From: Linnemannia hyalina
Lineage: Eukaryota; Mortierellomycota; Mortierellomycetes; Mortierellales; Mortierellaceae
Direction of reading: 5' to 3'
Length of the DNA: 64,000 nt
NCBI GenBank assembly: GCA_019671135.1
Contig: JAHRHY010000001.1
Span: forward strand, 2,852,001-2,916,000
Of this stretch, positions 43,370 through 56,600 are shown piece after piece. The notes under the pieces were generated by a model. That model searched no databases and was not told the DNA's origin. It saw only the letters and a list, made by a program, of their open reading frames with translations. Positions within the stretch are counted from its first letter, which is position 1. Each line of letters opens with the position of its first letter. A program made the position numbers and the translations under genes.

Positions 43370-44902
43370 ATGACCCAGGTGGACCCTGCACAACTCGCCG
43401 TCGTGCGACAAAACTACAAGGACGCCCACCAGGATCACGTCTTCACCTTCTGGAACGACCTCTCTCCTCAACAACAGCATACCTTCTTCTCTCAACTCGA
43501 ATCCATCGACCCCAAGGCGCTCAACTCCATTTTCCAGAAAGCCACCCATTCCTCTCAGTCGACCACTATCTTCAACGACCTCCAGCCTCTCACCCACAGT
43601 GAAGTAAAATCGACCACGCACTCACTACTCACCGAACAACAGGACTGGGAACAACGAGGCCTCGATGCCATCGCCAACAACCATGTTGCCGTTATTGTCT
43701 TGGCAGGCGGACAGGGTACTCGCCTAGGCTCATCACTTCCTAAAGGGTCCTTTCCTAATATCGGCCTTCCCTCGCACAAGACCCTTTTCCAGATCCACGC
43801 AGAGAGGATCAAGAGACTGCAGACCCTGGCCAGAACCCATCTAGCAACAAAAACAGGACGATCTCTGGACGATGTCCTCATGCCGATCATCACTTGGTGC
43901 ATCATGACCTCCGGCGCCACACACGAACGGACCGAGACCTTTCTTAAACAACACGCCTACTTTGGACTCTTGCCTGAGAACATTATTGTCTTTCAGCAGG
44001 GCGTTATCCCCAGCTTTGACTTCGAGGGCAAGTTCCTCCTCAGCGCCAAGGACAAGATCGCTACATCCCCCAACGGCAACGGAGGCATCTTTTGGGCACT
44101 CCATACCGAAGGCGTACTCGAGATTCTTCAGAAGCGAGGGATTCTTTATACACACAGCTACTCAGTCGACAATATCCTAATCAAGATTGGCGACCCGGTC
44201 GGGATTGGGCATGCGCTTGCAACCAACGCCGATGTCACCGCCAAGGTTATGCTCAAGACCCGCGCAGACGAACCTTTGGGCGTCATATGTCACATCAACG
44301 GTCAGGTTAGGGTTGTGGAGTACTCGGAGATGGATACTGAACTTGCGGCACTGACAGACCCCGACACTGGTGAATTTGTATACAGGGCAGGAAATGTCTG
44401 CAACCAAATTTTTTCCGTCGATTTTCTGCAGCGGATGCCAGCCATCCTACAGACCCCAGATCAGAACCTGTTGATTTACCACCCGGCCACCAAACGAGTA
44501 CCTTTTGTCGACCTGATGACAGGACAAGAAATTGAGCCGGACGCACCCAACGGGATCAAGCTGGAGCTTTTTATATTTGACGCATTCACACTGGCGGAGC
44601 GGTTTGCCTGTCTGGAAGCCGAGCGAGCGAGCGAGTTTTCTCCTATGAAGAACCCTGATGGACTGGATTCACCTGCAACCTGTCGACGTGATTTGGAGCG
44701 ACTGCATATCCGTTGGATCAAGCAGGCTGGTGGACACGTTGTTGCGATCCCTGGTTCTCTTTCAGCAGCAGGAAGTGAGAGTCTTTTGGGGTTCGAGATC
44801 AGTCCCACGTTGAGCTATGATGGTGAGGGACTGGAATGGGCGAGAGGGAAAACCATTCAAGCATGCCACCTCGAAACCAAGGACGATGCTCACTTTCTCT
44901 AG
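43370..44902 (+). CDS. UAP1: UDP-N-acetylglucosamine pyrophosphorylase
   Basis: A single exon of 510 residues, close to yeast Uap1/Qri1 (477) and human UAP1 (505-522). The enzyme makes UDP-GlcNAc from UTP and GlcNAc-1-phosphate, the donor for chitin, N-glycans and GPI anchors. The nucleotide-binding signature is VIVLAGGQGTRLGSSLPKGS (residues about 108-127). Other family blocks are IITWCIMTSGATHERTETFL, GNGGIFWAL, HSYSVDNILIKIGDPVGIGH, VVEYSEMD, RAGNVCNQIFSVDFL and NGIKLELFIFDAF. It acts in the cytosol. The ATG lies after a C/A-rich leader and is followed by an N-terminal helical domain of about 100 residues, as in the family. Confidence 0.95.
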   Translation: MTQVDPAQLAVVRQNYKDAHQDHVFTFWNDLSPQQQHTFFSQLESIDPKALNSIFQKATHSSQSTTIFNDLQPLTHSEVKSTTHSLLTEQQDWEQRGLDAIANNHVAVIVLAGGQGTRLGSSLPKGSFPNIGLPSHKTLFQIHAERIKRLQTLARTHLATKTGRSLDDVLMPIITWCIMTSGATHERTETFLKQHAYFGLLPENIIVFQQGVIPSFDFEGKFLLSAKDKIATSPNGNGGIFWALHTEGVLEILQKRGILYTHSYSVDNILIKIGDPVGIGHALATNADVTAKVMLKTRADEPLGVICHINGQVRVVEYSEMDTELAALTDPDTGEFVYRAGNVCNQIFSVDFLQRMPAILQTPDQNLLIYHPATKRVPFVDLMTGQEIEPDAPNGIKLELFIFDAFTLAERFACLEAERASEFSPMKNPDGLDSPATCRRDLERLHIRWIKQAGGHVVAIPGSLSAAGSESLLGFEISPTLSYDGEGLEWARGKTIQACHLETKDDAHFL

Positions 44903-46086
44903 GCTGACTCTACTTTGGCATCTCTACTTTGGCATCTCCCTCCCATTGCTCTCCCTCATGAAAATAAATCAAAATGTAACAGAGCATTCTACGAAATCCA
45001 TTCCTCTCCCGAGCATTGAATCTGACTGGGAAGCTTTTTTTTTTTTTTTTTTTTTTTGTGGGGGGGTACCAAAGTTGGTAGCTATCGTCCATGGTACCAT
45101 TGAGGTTCGCTTTTTGTGTTTTCTTTTTTGTTGTCACTTTTGCAGTGCGGTCGTACAGAAGAAAAGGGTATAAGTTATTTTGCCATGTATGTCTTACGCA
45201 CGCGAGCGAACCTTGGACACAGGGCTGTGAGCCTGCTTGAACAGACATATCTTTCTCCTTTGCTTCCTGTCCAATTATTATTTTTCGCGAAAGTGAACAG
45301 CGAAACGCATGGCAGACTTTCAAGGAGAGGCTATATGAGACTGGTGATGAAAGAGACAGGAAAAGAAGTTGCAGCATTGTTTTGTAATGTGTAAGAGAGG
45401 GAAAGCACTTTCGCTTTGAGAATTATCGCAAAAGACAAGGGAGAAATGGAGAGGGAGAATAAGGCATGAGTATATCGCCGCGTAAGTGATCGGCTAAAGG
45501 TTTTAAGAACATTGTCGTCTCCATCGTTGTTTCGAGTGAAAGACAGTGGACAGATCCCGGCACCAACAGGGTCTAAAAGGAATGCTTCAGCTGAGCTGCG
45601 TGAGAAGTAGAACTGGGTTGACGCGAAAGAAGCATCGAGAGTGAGGAATTCTCTCTGTTCATTCTACTGCCAATGTAATCTGTACACCGGCCATTTGCTA
45701 TTGCTGCCAAACAACAGCTGCACACACAATCGCCCAACGTATCAAGCTGACCCTTTCTAGATAAGAACTATTCTGGGAGTTGGAAGATCGAGCCAAAGCA
45801 CCACAGTGGATTGTTCAACCTTGACTCGTTCAAAAAAGGTGATTTTTGCGTGATTTTAACGCGTTTTTTTTCTGTTTTGCAAATTAGCCACGAGTAACAA
45901 CGCGTTTGAATGTTCGAACATGTTTTACCAATACAAGACAGGGGTCTCTCCGTATTTTTTCATGCCCTGGAGCCGTCCTGGCGCCTCAGTTCCACCAAAA
46001 CGGCTGTACGCGTCTTGGCCGTTAGTATATGACCTTCGTTCGAAAACCCCGAAAATATGGAACCTGACCAATAGTATTGGTTCCAA
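44903..46086. other. Intergenic region between UAP1 and tRNA-Gln
   Basis: No gene seen. It has a long T run (45036-45057) followed by a G run, near the expected 3' end of UAP1, and a tandem CTACTTTGGCATCT duplication directly after the UAP1 stop (44911-44937). The rest is unremarkable. Confidence 0.4.
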
Positions 46087-46158
46087 GACTGTGTAGTATA
46101 GTGGTCCAGTACCCAGGACTTTGAATCCTGTAACCCGAGTTCGACCCTCGGCACGGTC
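46087..46158 (+). tRNA. tRNA-Gln (anticodon UUG)
   Basis: This 72-nt sequence folds as a full cloverleaf. The acceptor stem GACTGTG pairs with CACGGTC (7 bp with one T-G). The D stem is GTAT/GTAC. The anticodon stem CAGGA/TCCTG encloses the loop CTTTGAA, giving anticodon TTG (reads CAA). The variable loop is TAAC, and the T stem CCGAG/CTCGG encloses TTCGACC. The internal promoter boxes are present (TAGTATAGTGG and GAGTTCGACCC). There is no intron, and CCA is not encoded, as expected for a nuclear tRNA. CAA glutamine codons are frequent in the polyQ tracts nearby, though that link is incidental. Confidence 0.95.
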
Positions 46159-46852
46159 TCGTTTTTGCCCCTGCTTGGTCCTAATGAAGGCCCCAGAGGT
46201 CAATATTTTTGTCCTTTCCCTTGGAGGATCAATTGGCGCCCGATTGGGGTGTGGGCATGGACATGAGCATGAACATGGACTCAGGCTCCTGTCAGTATCC
46301 AGCCAGTCATTCAGAGGTTGTAGTGGTAGGCTGACTGGGGAAAGAGTACGAAGCGAAGGTTCATTGGGGTAAACCAAGGAGTGGGCGGTATGGAAAAAAG
46401 TAGAGAGATAAAAAGATGGAGCCCACAAACAATCTTTCTTCCACGTTCTTCACGTCCGTTTTTCTTTACTTTTTCCTCATCCCGCTCCTTTGTTCTTCCT
46501 TTCTTCTTTTCTTTGTCTTCCTCATCTCCACCTTTCTCTCCATCACACACCACCCTTCTTAGTCTGGTGTCCCAGGGTGTCTTTCCCTTTTTTTCCTCTC
46601 TACTCCTCTTCTTCCCCTCCCTTTGGCTTCCTTGTTGTGTCCCCCTTCCCCTTGAATCCCTTTCGCCCATCGCCCTTTTTTTCTTCCTCTCTTCCAAGAC
46701 ACTTCTCCCTCAAAAAAGTCACGGCATCCCACCCGTCTCACTAGTCCATCTTAGCCCGTCCCTCTTCCCTTGTTTGACTCCACCTTTACTCACTCTTACT
46801 TCCATACTCTCACTTCCACTCTCACTCTCACGCAAAAGAACTTGGATGCGAC
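46159..46852. other. Region between tRNA-Gln and the Rcy1-like gene
   Basis: No gene seen. From about 46435 to 46850 the + strand is very C/T-rich (TTCCTTTC, CTCTTCC runs), matching other pyrimidine-rich leaders in this window. Confidence 0.4.
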
Positions 46853-49800
46853 ATGGAACTCATGTTTGATGTAGACGACTTTGACGGCAGGAGCTCAACA
46901 GACGACATCACAACCTCTGTTCCTGTCCTGCCCCCCAACCTCCTTCTCAAATGTCTCCAGTACCTCCCAGTCTCATCCCTCCCTGCCGTCGCCCAGGCCT
47001 GTCGCCGCCTCAAGGTCATCGTCTACGGTGACGAACTGTGGGAGTCCAAGCTTCAGGCCATGGGCTTTGGCTTCCGTGGCAAGAAAAAGTCAAACTACGA
47101 CGACGAAGGAGAAGGCGGTGTTAGTCTTTTGGATGGACCGATCGACTCTCTCCCGCGCTTCCCTGTCCACGGAGCCAACATCTCAGAGATGACTCGGAAA
47201 CGGATATCTGCCAACACGTCCGAGGCCATTGGGGCTGTCAATGGCAGGATGAGTCTCTCCAGTCTCTTAGAGGAAGGGTATCGGTCCAGTGTCGAAGACG
47301 ATCCCGCGAATGCTTCTTCCTCAACCTCGGCTAAACCACGATTTCAAATCCCAGGGTTGCCAGGCGACCCTTATTCGATGATCCAGGGCAGGAAGGCAAA
47401 CCAAGGAGCACGCGAGCAGTTCAAGACGATCTACAAGGAACTCTGGCCGTACTATGTGGACTTTCGTCAGGCAAACAAGGACAGTAAAGTGATCCAGGAG
47501 TTTGGAAGTTCAGTCCTGGATGTCGCCAGAATGTTGGCACGGCTCTTGGCCTTTTCCAAGGCGCCCTTGGCGGCCGATTCTGATCAGGTAATTGGGCAAT
47601 GGATCTTCTTTTCACGGATCAATTTGACGCGACACTTCCAAACCGCGCAACCCACTGACCCTCATATTTTAATGCATTTTTGTTGTTTTCTCTCGTGGAC
47701 ACTCTTTAGATCAATGAGAACCTGCAAGGAACTTGCGAGTATTTCGAAAACCGTTGCTTGCACTTGTTCGAGGTCGCTTACGATTCGCGAGACATCTCGG
47801 AGATGGCTGTAAGCATCTGGATCATATTGTTCGTCCTAGAATCTGGTCTTGAACAATGTCGCAGATCAAATTCTCATCGCCTCACTCTTCTTTTGTGTGT
47901 GTCTCGTTCTGTAGAAATTTGCAGGAGTGCTCTTGGACCTGAATGGCGCTCAGGCTTGTATTCAAATCTTTATCCAAAAGAACGGGATATTTTTTGACAA
48001 CAATTACGAGGCAGGCGAGAATCTCAAGTAAGGAACAAAACAATGTCTTTCAGGTTTATTATTATCTCCAATGCTAAGCGCCATGATAGCCGTCGATGAA
48101 AACTGAAATCTAACTGCTGGCTGTTTCATTTGGGCTTTGATAGGCAATATGAGATGTGGCTGTCGCAACCTGTAGTCGTCCGGGAGAATATGGCATACCC
48201 TGAATTTACGCCAATGCGGCTCTTCATGGAGTTTACCGAGATGGAACTCCAAAAGCAGGGAGTCATCATCAGCGACGTGTTCCCAGAGGAGGCCGATGTG
48301 CTCTACAGTTTTACGGAGCGCGTGTTTGAGGATGTCATTTCAGAGTACTGTTCACAACTCTTTGAAATGTGCAGCATGCGGGACAAATTGCTGTACCTCA
48401 AGTCCGTCCCGACTGCCTACCGGTATCTGGAGCACCTGGAGAACACCGTGATCGACATGGAGCCGATTAACGTGCCTCGCTACCGGATCGAGAAACTTTT
48501 GGCCAGAGTGTTTGCGCCTTGGCTGGAACGGTATCTTAAGCAGGAGCTGGATTGGGTTCAAAAGTCATGCAAGGATCAGATCGACAAGTACGAACGTCAG
48601 GTAACGACCAGTCGTCATTGTCTTACTGCACAGGACGTACTATGTTTACAAGAACGTGCAAAGATTGACACACAATTTGTCTCTTGTATGATGCTATGTA
48701 GCGCGACAGCAGAAACACGGAACCTAAGAGGATGAATCCCAGAAACAGAGAGGTCTTTAAGCGCAACTTTTTGAGAGGCTTCCGGAATGTTATCACCCTT
48801 CCCTACAAGATCTCGTCTTCTATTGTTGCAGGAGTGACAGCAGTATCGACTTCGGCATCCCCATCACCTGCGCCTAGCATTACAACCCCAACAGCGGCAG
48901 CCGCGGCTCCAACTACATCGGTTAGCGAAACTTCAGCAGCTCCAGCTCCAGCAGTAGGAGCTATAACGACGCCAACAAAAAACAAACGGTTCTCAATGCG
49001 GTCCATCACTTCATTGAGTGGGTCTAGTAGCAGCTCAAGCACTACAGCTGCCACCACGGTGACAGCTACATCATCTGCACCGGTGACGCCCACCACGATC
49101 AGCACTCCAGCATTCGTCCCTGACAGGAAATCTATTTCTTTGGCGAGCGATGCGGACAGTGTGAGGAGTGCGCCAGGAGGAGTTGAGCTGCAGCAAGTGG
49201 TCACTGCTCAAGAAGTACAAGAAGAGATGAACTCCCTCCTGAGCGTCGAGTTGGCTTTGCATTTGATTCATCTCGACAAGGACGCACTCCAGCGTCTCGC
49301 GGCCTTTGCAGGACTTGGCGGTGTCCTTGGCGGGCGTGTGTAAGTTACCCTTGGTTAAGAACGCTTCATGTCTTTCACACGGTATCATCAAGAAGGATGA
49401 AGGATGTCACTGGAGGTAAAAGCTAACGACTTTATTCTCTTTCTTGGTTTCGGTTGAATTCGATAGACAAAAGACGATAGAGTTGGTGTTTATCGCGCTT
49501 CTGAGATCGACGGGCAATCAACATATAAAACCCGGATTCGCAACGTAGGCACAAAAAGTCGCGATGCTACTCGCTATCGGAACATGACTTGGCGGTCTTG
49601 TGATACAAGCGAAGAGCTCTTATTTACACATCTCCCTTGTAATTCAATAATTAGGGCGATCCAACAACTGGGACGGTACAAGCCTTCAACGACTCATGGT
49701 GGTGGAGTGACGCCGCTTATGGACTTTTTCGAGCTTGTTCATGTGGCGGATCTAATTCTACAGATGGTGCAGGTGTACTATGCGGAGGAGATGTGCAAAC

Positions 49801-50671
49801 ATATCGACAAAATGGATTTCTTGAACGAGGCCAACAAGGAGAAGAAGTCGTTTGAGAGGATGATTGACGACGGAGTTGCAGCAGGATTGGATAAGAGTAT
49901 CGAGGTCATGATTGACCAGGTCGCCTATATACTTGCGACTATGCAGTTGCCGACCGACTTTAACCCTGAGGAAGGCACCGACATCGAGCTGCAACCTACC
50001 AATGTAAGCGCTCGTCTGCTTCCAGGTCGTATTACATGGTTACTTGAGATACTTTCGATGCTTCTCAATTTCGCTTACATGCTATATATTTTTTTATTTT
50101 TTTTTCGTTGACTTTTAGGCTTGTCGGGAGGCGGTGACATGTCTGACGACACATACAAAGATGCTGATCGGCTGCACGGACAAACATACCCTTGACGTTT
50201 TCTTCCAAGAACTTGGACTTCGTCTCTTCAAGTACGTTCGCTTCCATTGTTTTACATATGATTGTTTATCACTAAATGTTATTCATCGCATTTGGTTCTC
50301 ATACTTACAGCAACTTTTTTTTTTTTTTTTTTTTTTGGTTGGATAATAGTTGTCTGACAAAGCACTTGCGATCGAATGTAGTATCGTCGCAAGGCGGGTT
50401 CGTTCTGATCTGCGACTTGAACCATTACTACAACTTCATCGTGGGCCTCAAGCAGCCGACGTTGAACCCAAACTTTTTGGCACTCAAAGAGTTGGGCAAC
50501 CTGTTTATTATCCAATCGCCCTCCGATCTGAAGCAGCTTATCCATGACATGGAGCGGTTCGGAGGCATCCTCCGGATCGAAGATGTCTTTGAGTTTGCAG
50601 AGATGCGCTCCGATTGGAAGAGTATTCAGCGGATTGTTGAACGCGACCGACTTGAGTGTTGCATCATGTAA
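46853..50671 (+). CDS. RCY1: F-box/Sec10-like recyclin (Rcy1/Pof6 family) with C-terminal CAAX box
   Basis: Nine exons (46853-47587, 47710-47808, 47915-48027, 48144-48600, 48702-49339, 49467-49544, 49655-50003, 50119-50231, 50350-50671) join in frame to give 967 residues. An F-box lies at about residues 25-63 (VLPPNLLLKCLQYLPVSSLP). A long Sec10-like exocyst-type helical domain follows, with QYEMWLSQPVVVREN, LEHLENTVIDMEPINVPRYR, PLMDFFELVHVADLILQMVQ and GGFVLICDLNHYYNFI. A Ser/Thr/Ala-rich insert sits near residues 535-640. The protein ends CCIM, a CAAX farnesylation signal as in yeast Rcy1. It is expected to work with Skp1 and Rab/Ypt partners in recycling endocytosed proteins from early endosomes to the Golgi and growth sites. 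Confidence 0.92.
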
Positions 50672-50953
50672 TAATACCAAAACATCCTACAAAAATGCAA
50701 CAGAAAAAAGACTGATAACAGAATATATATATAAAAAAAAAGTGTACGCAAATAGAGCGAAGTCGACAAACAAAACCAAGCAAAAAAAAAAGCAATCGTT
50801 TCTTTGTGTGTGTGAGTATGTGTTTGTGGGTTGAAAAAACGTTTATTTTATAAAGTGAAGGAGGAAGAGTGGCGAGCGAGCATTACGTTGCGAAAACAAA
50901 AAAAAAGTATGGACGATGAGAATTTGGTTGAGAGAAAAAAAGAAAGTCTGTAT

Positions 50954-52633
50954 TTAGTGGGACTCCTCCAAGAACTTGTGGTAGTCAGACTCGCTGAGGA
51001 GGTCCTTGATCTCGTCCTCGGACGAGAGCTGGATCTTGCAGAGCCAGCCTAATTTAATTGAGAAATAGGAAATGGAAAAGATTAGGGCGATGACCATTGA
51101 TACAGAAGCATAAGAAAATAAAGAAGGCTGTTCCTTTTCGTTCGTTTCTCAGGACAAAGCTCCCAAATAAGCGACGATCTCTCTCCTGAAGGTAAATGAA
51201 CGATGAAGGTTTCATAACGCCCCATCGGGATCGCTCTTAAAATAAGAGCCTTCATCCTTTTGAACTCCAGGGAGTGGACTCAATCGTAAGGGCAATAAAT
51301 GAACAATGTGTGCCAACAGGAAAACATAAGAGGGACGTACCAGCGTCCTCGGGGTTGGTGTTCAAGAGACCGGGCTCGTCACCCAAGACGGCGTTGACCT
51401 CAATGACCTTTCCAGAGATAGGGGCATAGATGTCCGAGGCAGCCTTGACGGACTCGACGGATCCAACGGTTTCTATTATGAGTGAATCAAAAATCATGCA
51501 AACAAAAAAACGAGGGCGTGAGATTTTTTTGGCCGATGAAACTTCGAGTAAGCACGAGGGGATGGAAAGGACGGAAAGGAAAAGAGTGGAGGACCATGAC
51601 CAGCGGAACAGCCGTTCTTGTTATTGTCCCCTTTCTTCTTTCCTTCGTTCTCCCTTCTTTTAGTCAACCCCCTCCTTTGTCATAGGAAAAGTGGAGGGGA
51701 ATGATATTGCAGTGTGTAAAGAAACCTTCAAAAAACATTGCAAGGAAAACGTACCACCCTTCTCGACTTCCTTGAGCTCAGCAGCCTCGACGTAGACGAT
51801 CTCACCAAGGGCCTCCTGTGCGTGGTTGGTGATACCGATGGTAGCAATGCCGTTCTCGATCTCGACCCACTCGTGCTCAGCGGTGTACTTCTTGGCTATT
51901 AAGTTGATTGTCATTTGGTGATGAAGAGGTTAGTTAGATGTGGTTAGAAAAACAAAAAAGGCAAGTGGTGGGTTGATACAAAGAGGTATGCGTGAAGGTT
52001 GTGGTTCTATCGATGGTGAGAAGGCGGCCAGATCGGCCCATACCATCAACCATCATCGTTGAATGAAAGGGTGCATCGGTCAAGCACTAACTCCTCTTCC
52101 TTGTGAAGGTTGACCATCGAACGGAAAAGCAATGTTGAAATACCAAAAGGCACGTAAGCCAAGCTCTCAACGGATCAATTGAGTGGAAAGGATATACCCC
52201 ATGAAATACTCACGCCCATGTGAAATAGAACCGTCTTCCAGTGCAAGGAAGGAAGAAAAACGGGAAGCGTATATCGCGTCTAAGGTCCAAGTCCGCCTTT
52301 TCCTTTTTCATGCTCGTCCTGCCTGGTAAGAAGGTCTGAAAAGGCGTTTTGTCGAGTATCTCCCGTTCCTCCAGAAAATCCCAAAGTTGCGTGTCTTGTT
52401 GCTTGTTCATTGTCCAGTTGTACTAAGGTGAATCCTTGCTTGGTTTTGGTCCATTGCGTGTGTGATAAGTTCTTCAAGAATAGGGGGTGGAAAAAAAGAA
52501 AGAAAAAAAAGGGTAAAAAGAAACACATACTGGCGTAGAAGCGGGCAAAGGAAGAGCCAGGGGCGGCGAATCTGGCCATGGCCTGGGAGCGCATGGTGGG
52601 GAAGAGTCTGGAGGAAAGGGCAGAGAGAGACAT
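50954..52633 (-). CDS. GCV3: Glycine cleavage system H protein, mitochondrial
   Basis: Four exons (52531-52633, 51755-51895, 51341-51472, 50954-51048) give 156 residues. The N-terminus [20 protein letters not shown] is Ser/Arg-rich without acidic residues, fitting a mitochondrial presequence. Mature protein features are [36 protein letters not shown], the lipoyl-lysine site [13 protein letters not shown] (Lys91) and the C-terminal GWLCKIQLS. The H protein carries the aminomethyl group on lipoate between the P, T and L proteins of glycine decarboxylase, feeding one-carbon folate metabolism. The length is normal for the family. The first intron is large (635 nt, 51896-52530). Confidence 0.95.
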
Positions 52634-53617
52634 TGCGTTGGTGTGTTGCGTGAGGGTGAGTGTTTGGGGTTGAGTGGGGAGTGTGAAGAGTAAAGAAGAA
52701 GGAAGAAAGAAAGGAAAAAGGGAAAGAAGAAAAGAAGAAAGAAGTATGAGAGGGAAGAGAAGGTGGACCAACAAAAACAAAAACGCGGAAACGGATGCGA
52801 TTTTGAGTTTTTTTTTTTTTTTTGAAAGTTGGCACGGTGGAATGAAAATTGAGATCCAGCTCTCCCTTGTTCTCTTGTTCTCTCACTCAAACAGTCTTTC
52901 AAACACACTCCGTTCGTTACTCACACACTTTGTTCGCTCCACTGGGTCAACGCGACTGTCTCAGTAGATTCGACCGACAAATAAAGACCGAACAAATTCA
53001 AGGTTGAGAGACGGGGACAATCTTCCTTCGCATACACGAGTAGTCTCAAGGATCATACGGAAAAGAGGGAATAAGAACACAGGAAGAGTTAAAGAGTAAA
53101 AGAGTAAAGGACAGAAGAATAGGACGACCAATTAAGGGCCGACCTTGTCCTTCTTCCTCGCTCTTACTCACACTCCTTCTCACCTCTCACTCCTACACTC
53201 TCGCTCATCAAGCAGAGCACCACACCAAAAGAAATCGAAACCCAACACATGCATAAGCGCACATCGCCCGACTGTAAGTGTTCCCCTTCTTTTTCATTTC
53301 TCCACTCACCAGTGTCTCGGAGAGTTCCGTGCAGGATTTTTTTTGTCTTTTCCCCTTTCCTCCCTTCCTACAGCATGACCAACCTGCCCGATGCCCTTGT
53401 TCATTTCTCTCCACAACCCCATCTCCTCCTTCCTCCTTCCATATCCACATCCCAGGTCCCAGTCGCCAATAATTGTCCACATTAAAAGATTTTCTCAATG
53501 GTTCAACAACAGCAATGTTCGGATTTTGTGTTCGTCTTTGCCCCTTCAGCCAAAAAAAAAACCGAAGTCCATCCCCTACTTTATACTTTTTTTTTGTTTC
53601 GTACATGTTTGTGCACT
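52634..53617. other. Intergenic region upstream of GCV3, downstream of DYRK
   Basis: About 1 kb. The GCV3 side (52634-52830) is GA-rich on the + strand, equivalent to the pyrimidine-rich leaders of other genes, and ends with a T17 run. A GAGTAAA repeat lies at 53092-53108. No gene was seen. Confidence 0.4.
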
Positions 53618-56600
53618 CTAGTAATCGTGCACACCTGTGCCTGTCACATACATGCTCGTCGCGTTCTTGCGCGACCCATGCTGATACGACGAAGGTCCCA
53701 AATCTCCTCCCCCTCCTCCAAACGTCAACCGCTTCGACGTCGCCGACGTCGCCGATGACAAAGATGCCGCAGGTGTCGCATACTGATTAGGGTATCCCTG
53801 TTGTTGTTGCTGATAATACACCTGCTGCTGATGGTGTTGCTGTGGCGGTGGCAGGTACTGGCCACCACCATAAATCTTGGCCACTCCGCCGCCCCCACTG
53901 CTGCTGTTATACCCGCCATTGAACTGTGAGTACGATACCGGTCCACCGTTCGTCGGCGTCTTTGACGACTTGACGGACAATTGACTCGATCCGAATCCCA
54001 TCTTCTCGTCCATGTCGTTCTTGAACTTTCGGGATCCACTCGTCGACTGCCCTCCATATCTAAAAGTTATACAGATCGTTCAAAAATAGTGTAAATAACA
54101 ACACTCCTATATCGTCATCAATTTCCTTCAATAGCAGAAAGCAGATCGCGAAAATCAGATCGACAACTTACGCGGAATTCTTGCGACGAGAGGCAGAGTT
54201 ATCGGATAGTGGCGGGCTGAACTGTGCCCTTGAAAGTGACTTGACATCAGAGATCCACTCATGCTGCAAACCTTCGCGAGGCTTCATCCGCTTCTCCGGA
54301 TCCCAGATCAGGCACTTGGAGATAAAGTCCAAGAACAACACATCGGCGCACTTCAGCGCTTGGCCCAGGGTCTTAGAACCAGGTCTCCTCTTCTTGCCCT
54401 TCGAGTTCACCACTAGCTTGGGGCTACCGTTGGAATCTATACATAGCATCATGTTGAAAGAGAGTCCTCTATGTTAGCTTGGCCACAGTTACCATTTCAT
54501 CTCAATCGGATACTCTATAATAACCATTGGAGCAAAAGATACTCACCAAAGAAGACCTTCTTTCGGGAACTCTTCTCCACGAGGTACCGGTCTGGAATAC
54601 CTTGAATCTCCATGATACAGGTCAGTTGCTCTTGCTCATTCTCTCCAGGGAAGAGTGGACATCCTGTGTACAGTTCCGCCAGGATGCAGCCAAGTGACCA
54701 CATGTCGATGGCCATGTTGTATGACATCCCCAGAATAACCTCGGGCGACCGATAGAACCGCGACTGGATATATGTGTAGACTTTCTCGTTCTCCAGACAA
54801 CTGCTTCCAAAATCAATCACCTTGATGCTCGACTTTGTAGGGTGCTTCAACAAAATGTTCTAGTTTACCAGGAAATGAAATGACACCATTCGGGTTAATA
54901 TTGCTATTGAATATGCTTTACCAATGAATGTCAGATGATGCCATATGACGCGCGCATGTTACCTCTGGCTTGAGATCGCAATGAACAACATTGTGCTTGT
55001 TCAACAAATCCAATGTCTGCAAAAGCTGCGTACAGAATCTACGGAGTAAAAGGCAATGTCGCTTCAATTAGCATCAATTGAAACATTGGATCGTCTTTCG
55101 AAACCATGCTATTGGACACATACCTCTTGATCAAGCCGAGACTGAAGCCCTGGAAGGAGTTGCTCTTGATGAACTCGTACAGGTTGATAGAAAGCAACTC
55201 GGACGCAATGCAAAGGTGGTTACGGAAGTAAAAGCTGTCGGTCATGCGGATCAAATTATGCTTGTCCTCGGGATCCTAAAAGTAGAATCGACATTGTGTT
55301 AACACGAGTTCGACGTTTCCAAAATATTGGCTTGGATAAACGCATAGTTCACGAGCCAAAATGTTTGTCTTACCCATTTATTCAAGTTGCTCAGGATCTT
55401 CACCTCAACGACAGCCTGACAATGAAACCGCTTCTTGTTCCGAATGATTTTGATCGCAACATACTCGCCCGTCTTGTGGTCGTAGCACTTGGCGACTTGT
55501 CCGAATGATCCTTTGCCAAGCATGTCCAAGATTTCGTACCGGTAAGAGATGTGGTCGTGGTTGACAATGAGGTAGTCGCCTCGTTCATCATCATAACCTA
55601 GAAATTCAGAGAGATGGATATCGGAGAACGTTAACGGTTTGGTCATGGAGAATTATCTCTCCGATACCGGCACCACTCTTCATTTGGCATAGGACTCTCG
55701 CATTATCAAACATGAACGAACCAAAGTTGCTACTGTTGGCATCCATGCCGGCGGTTCTCTTTTGGCGGCAGTTTTGACCAACGTAGTAGACTTGAGGGAA
55801 CTCGCCAATCTCGGCCCTTTCATATAGACTCAGATAAGGGGCATACATCTTCAATGCAGCATAGGGCGACAGGGCTGGGAATGGACTGGCGCCAGAGGGT
55901 GTTGTCGTAGACTTTGGATCCATGCTAGCCTGGCCTTGACCATAGAGCGGCATAGGTTGACTATTGGCAAAGGTGTTGATCGGATTCGAGACATGGGTGG
56001 CACCCTTGCTATATGCCTTAGAAGGAGACGCTCGAAGTTCCTTGACAGCTGTTGGGGTTCGAAGACCGCTGGTGGGAGTCTTCTTCAGCTCTGACTGGGA
56101 AAGCAGTGTGTGAGCGGTCGCAGGGGGTCGGACGTTTCCGTGGGAGTTGGTGGGTTTGGCGAATGAAGGCTGGTTGGGTGCAGCGGGCTCATTTGTGTTC
56201 ATGGGTCCGAATTCGTTGGAGCCGTTGTTGGGGTCAGTAGCGTTCGAGCGACGTCGGCTCATGCCAGTCAGAATACCGTTGGAGATACTCCTGTTAGCCT
56301 TGAGCTTGGGAAGGCTGCTATTAGAGCCGTTGCCACCATTCGAGTTGTCAGCCGGTCCTGATTCGCCTCCACTCTGGCTGTACGACGAGTTTGACAAGGA
56401 AGAATTGCTGGACCGAGCTGCTTCTTGAACAGGGCCACCTCCTCGGATAGTTTTGACATCCTGGCTGCCAGCGAACTGTGCATTCACCGCCAACAACCGC
56501 GAGTTCGATTTCGATCCGGCATCTCTTTGACTGCTGGTGCCTCGTCCTCCGGAAGGGCTGGGAATCTTGGATCCTGGAATCCTCGAGGTCATAGGCGAGG

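Noticed and set aside
46311..46697. Lys/Glu/Arg-rich minus-strand frame
   Set aside because: Antisense of a CT-rich leader of the Rcy1-like gene; charge-rich low-complexity frames of this kind recur before most genes in this window.
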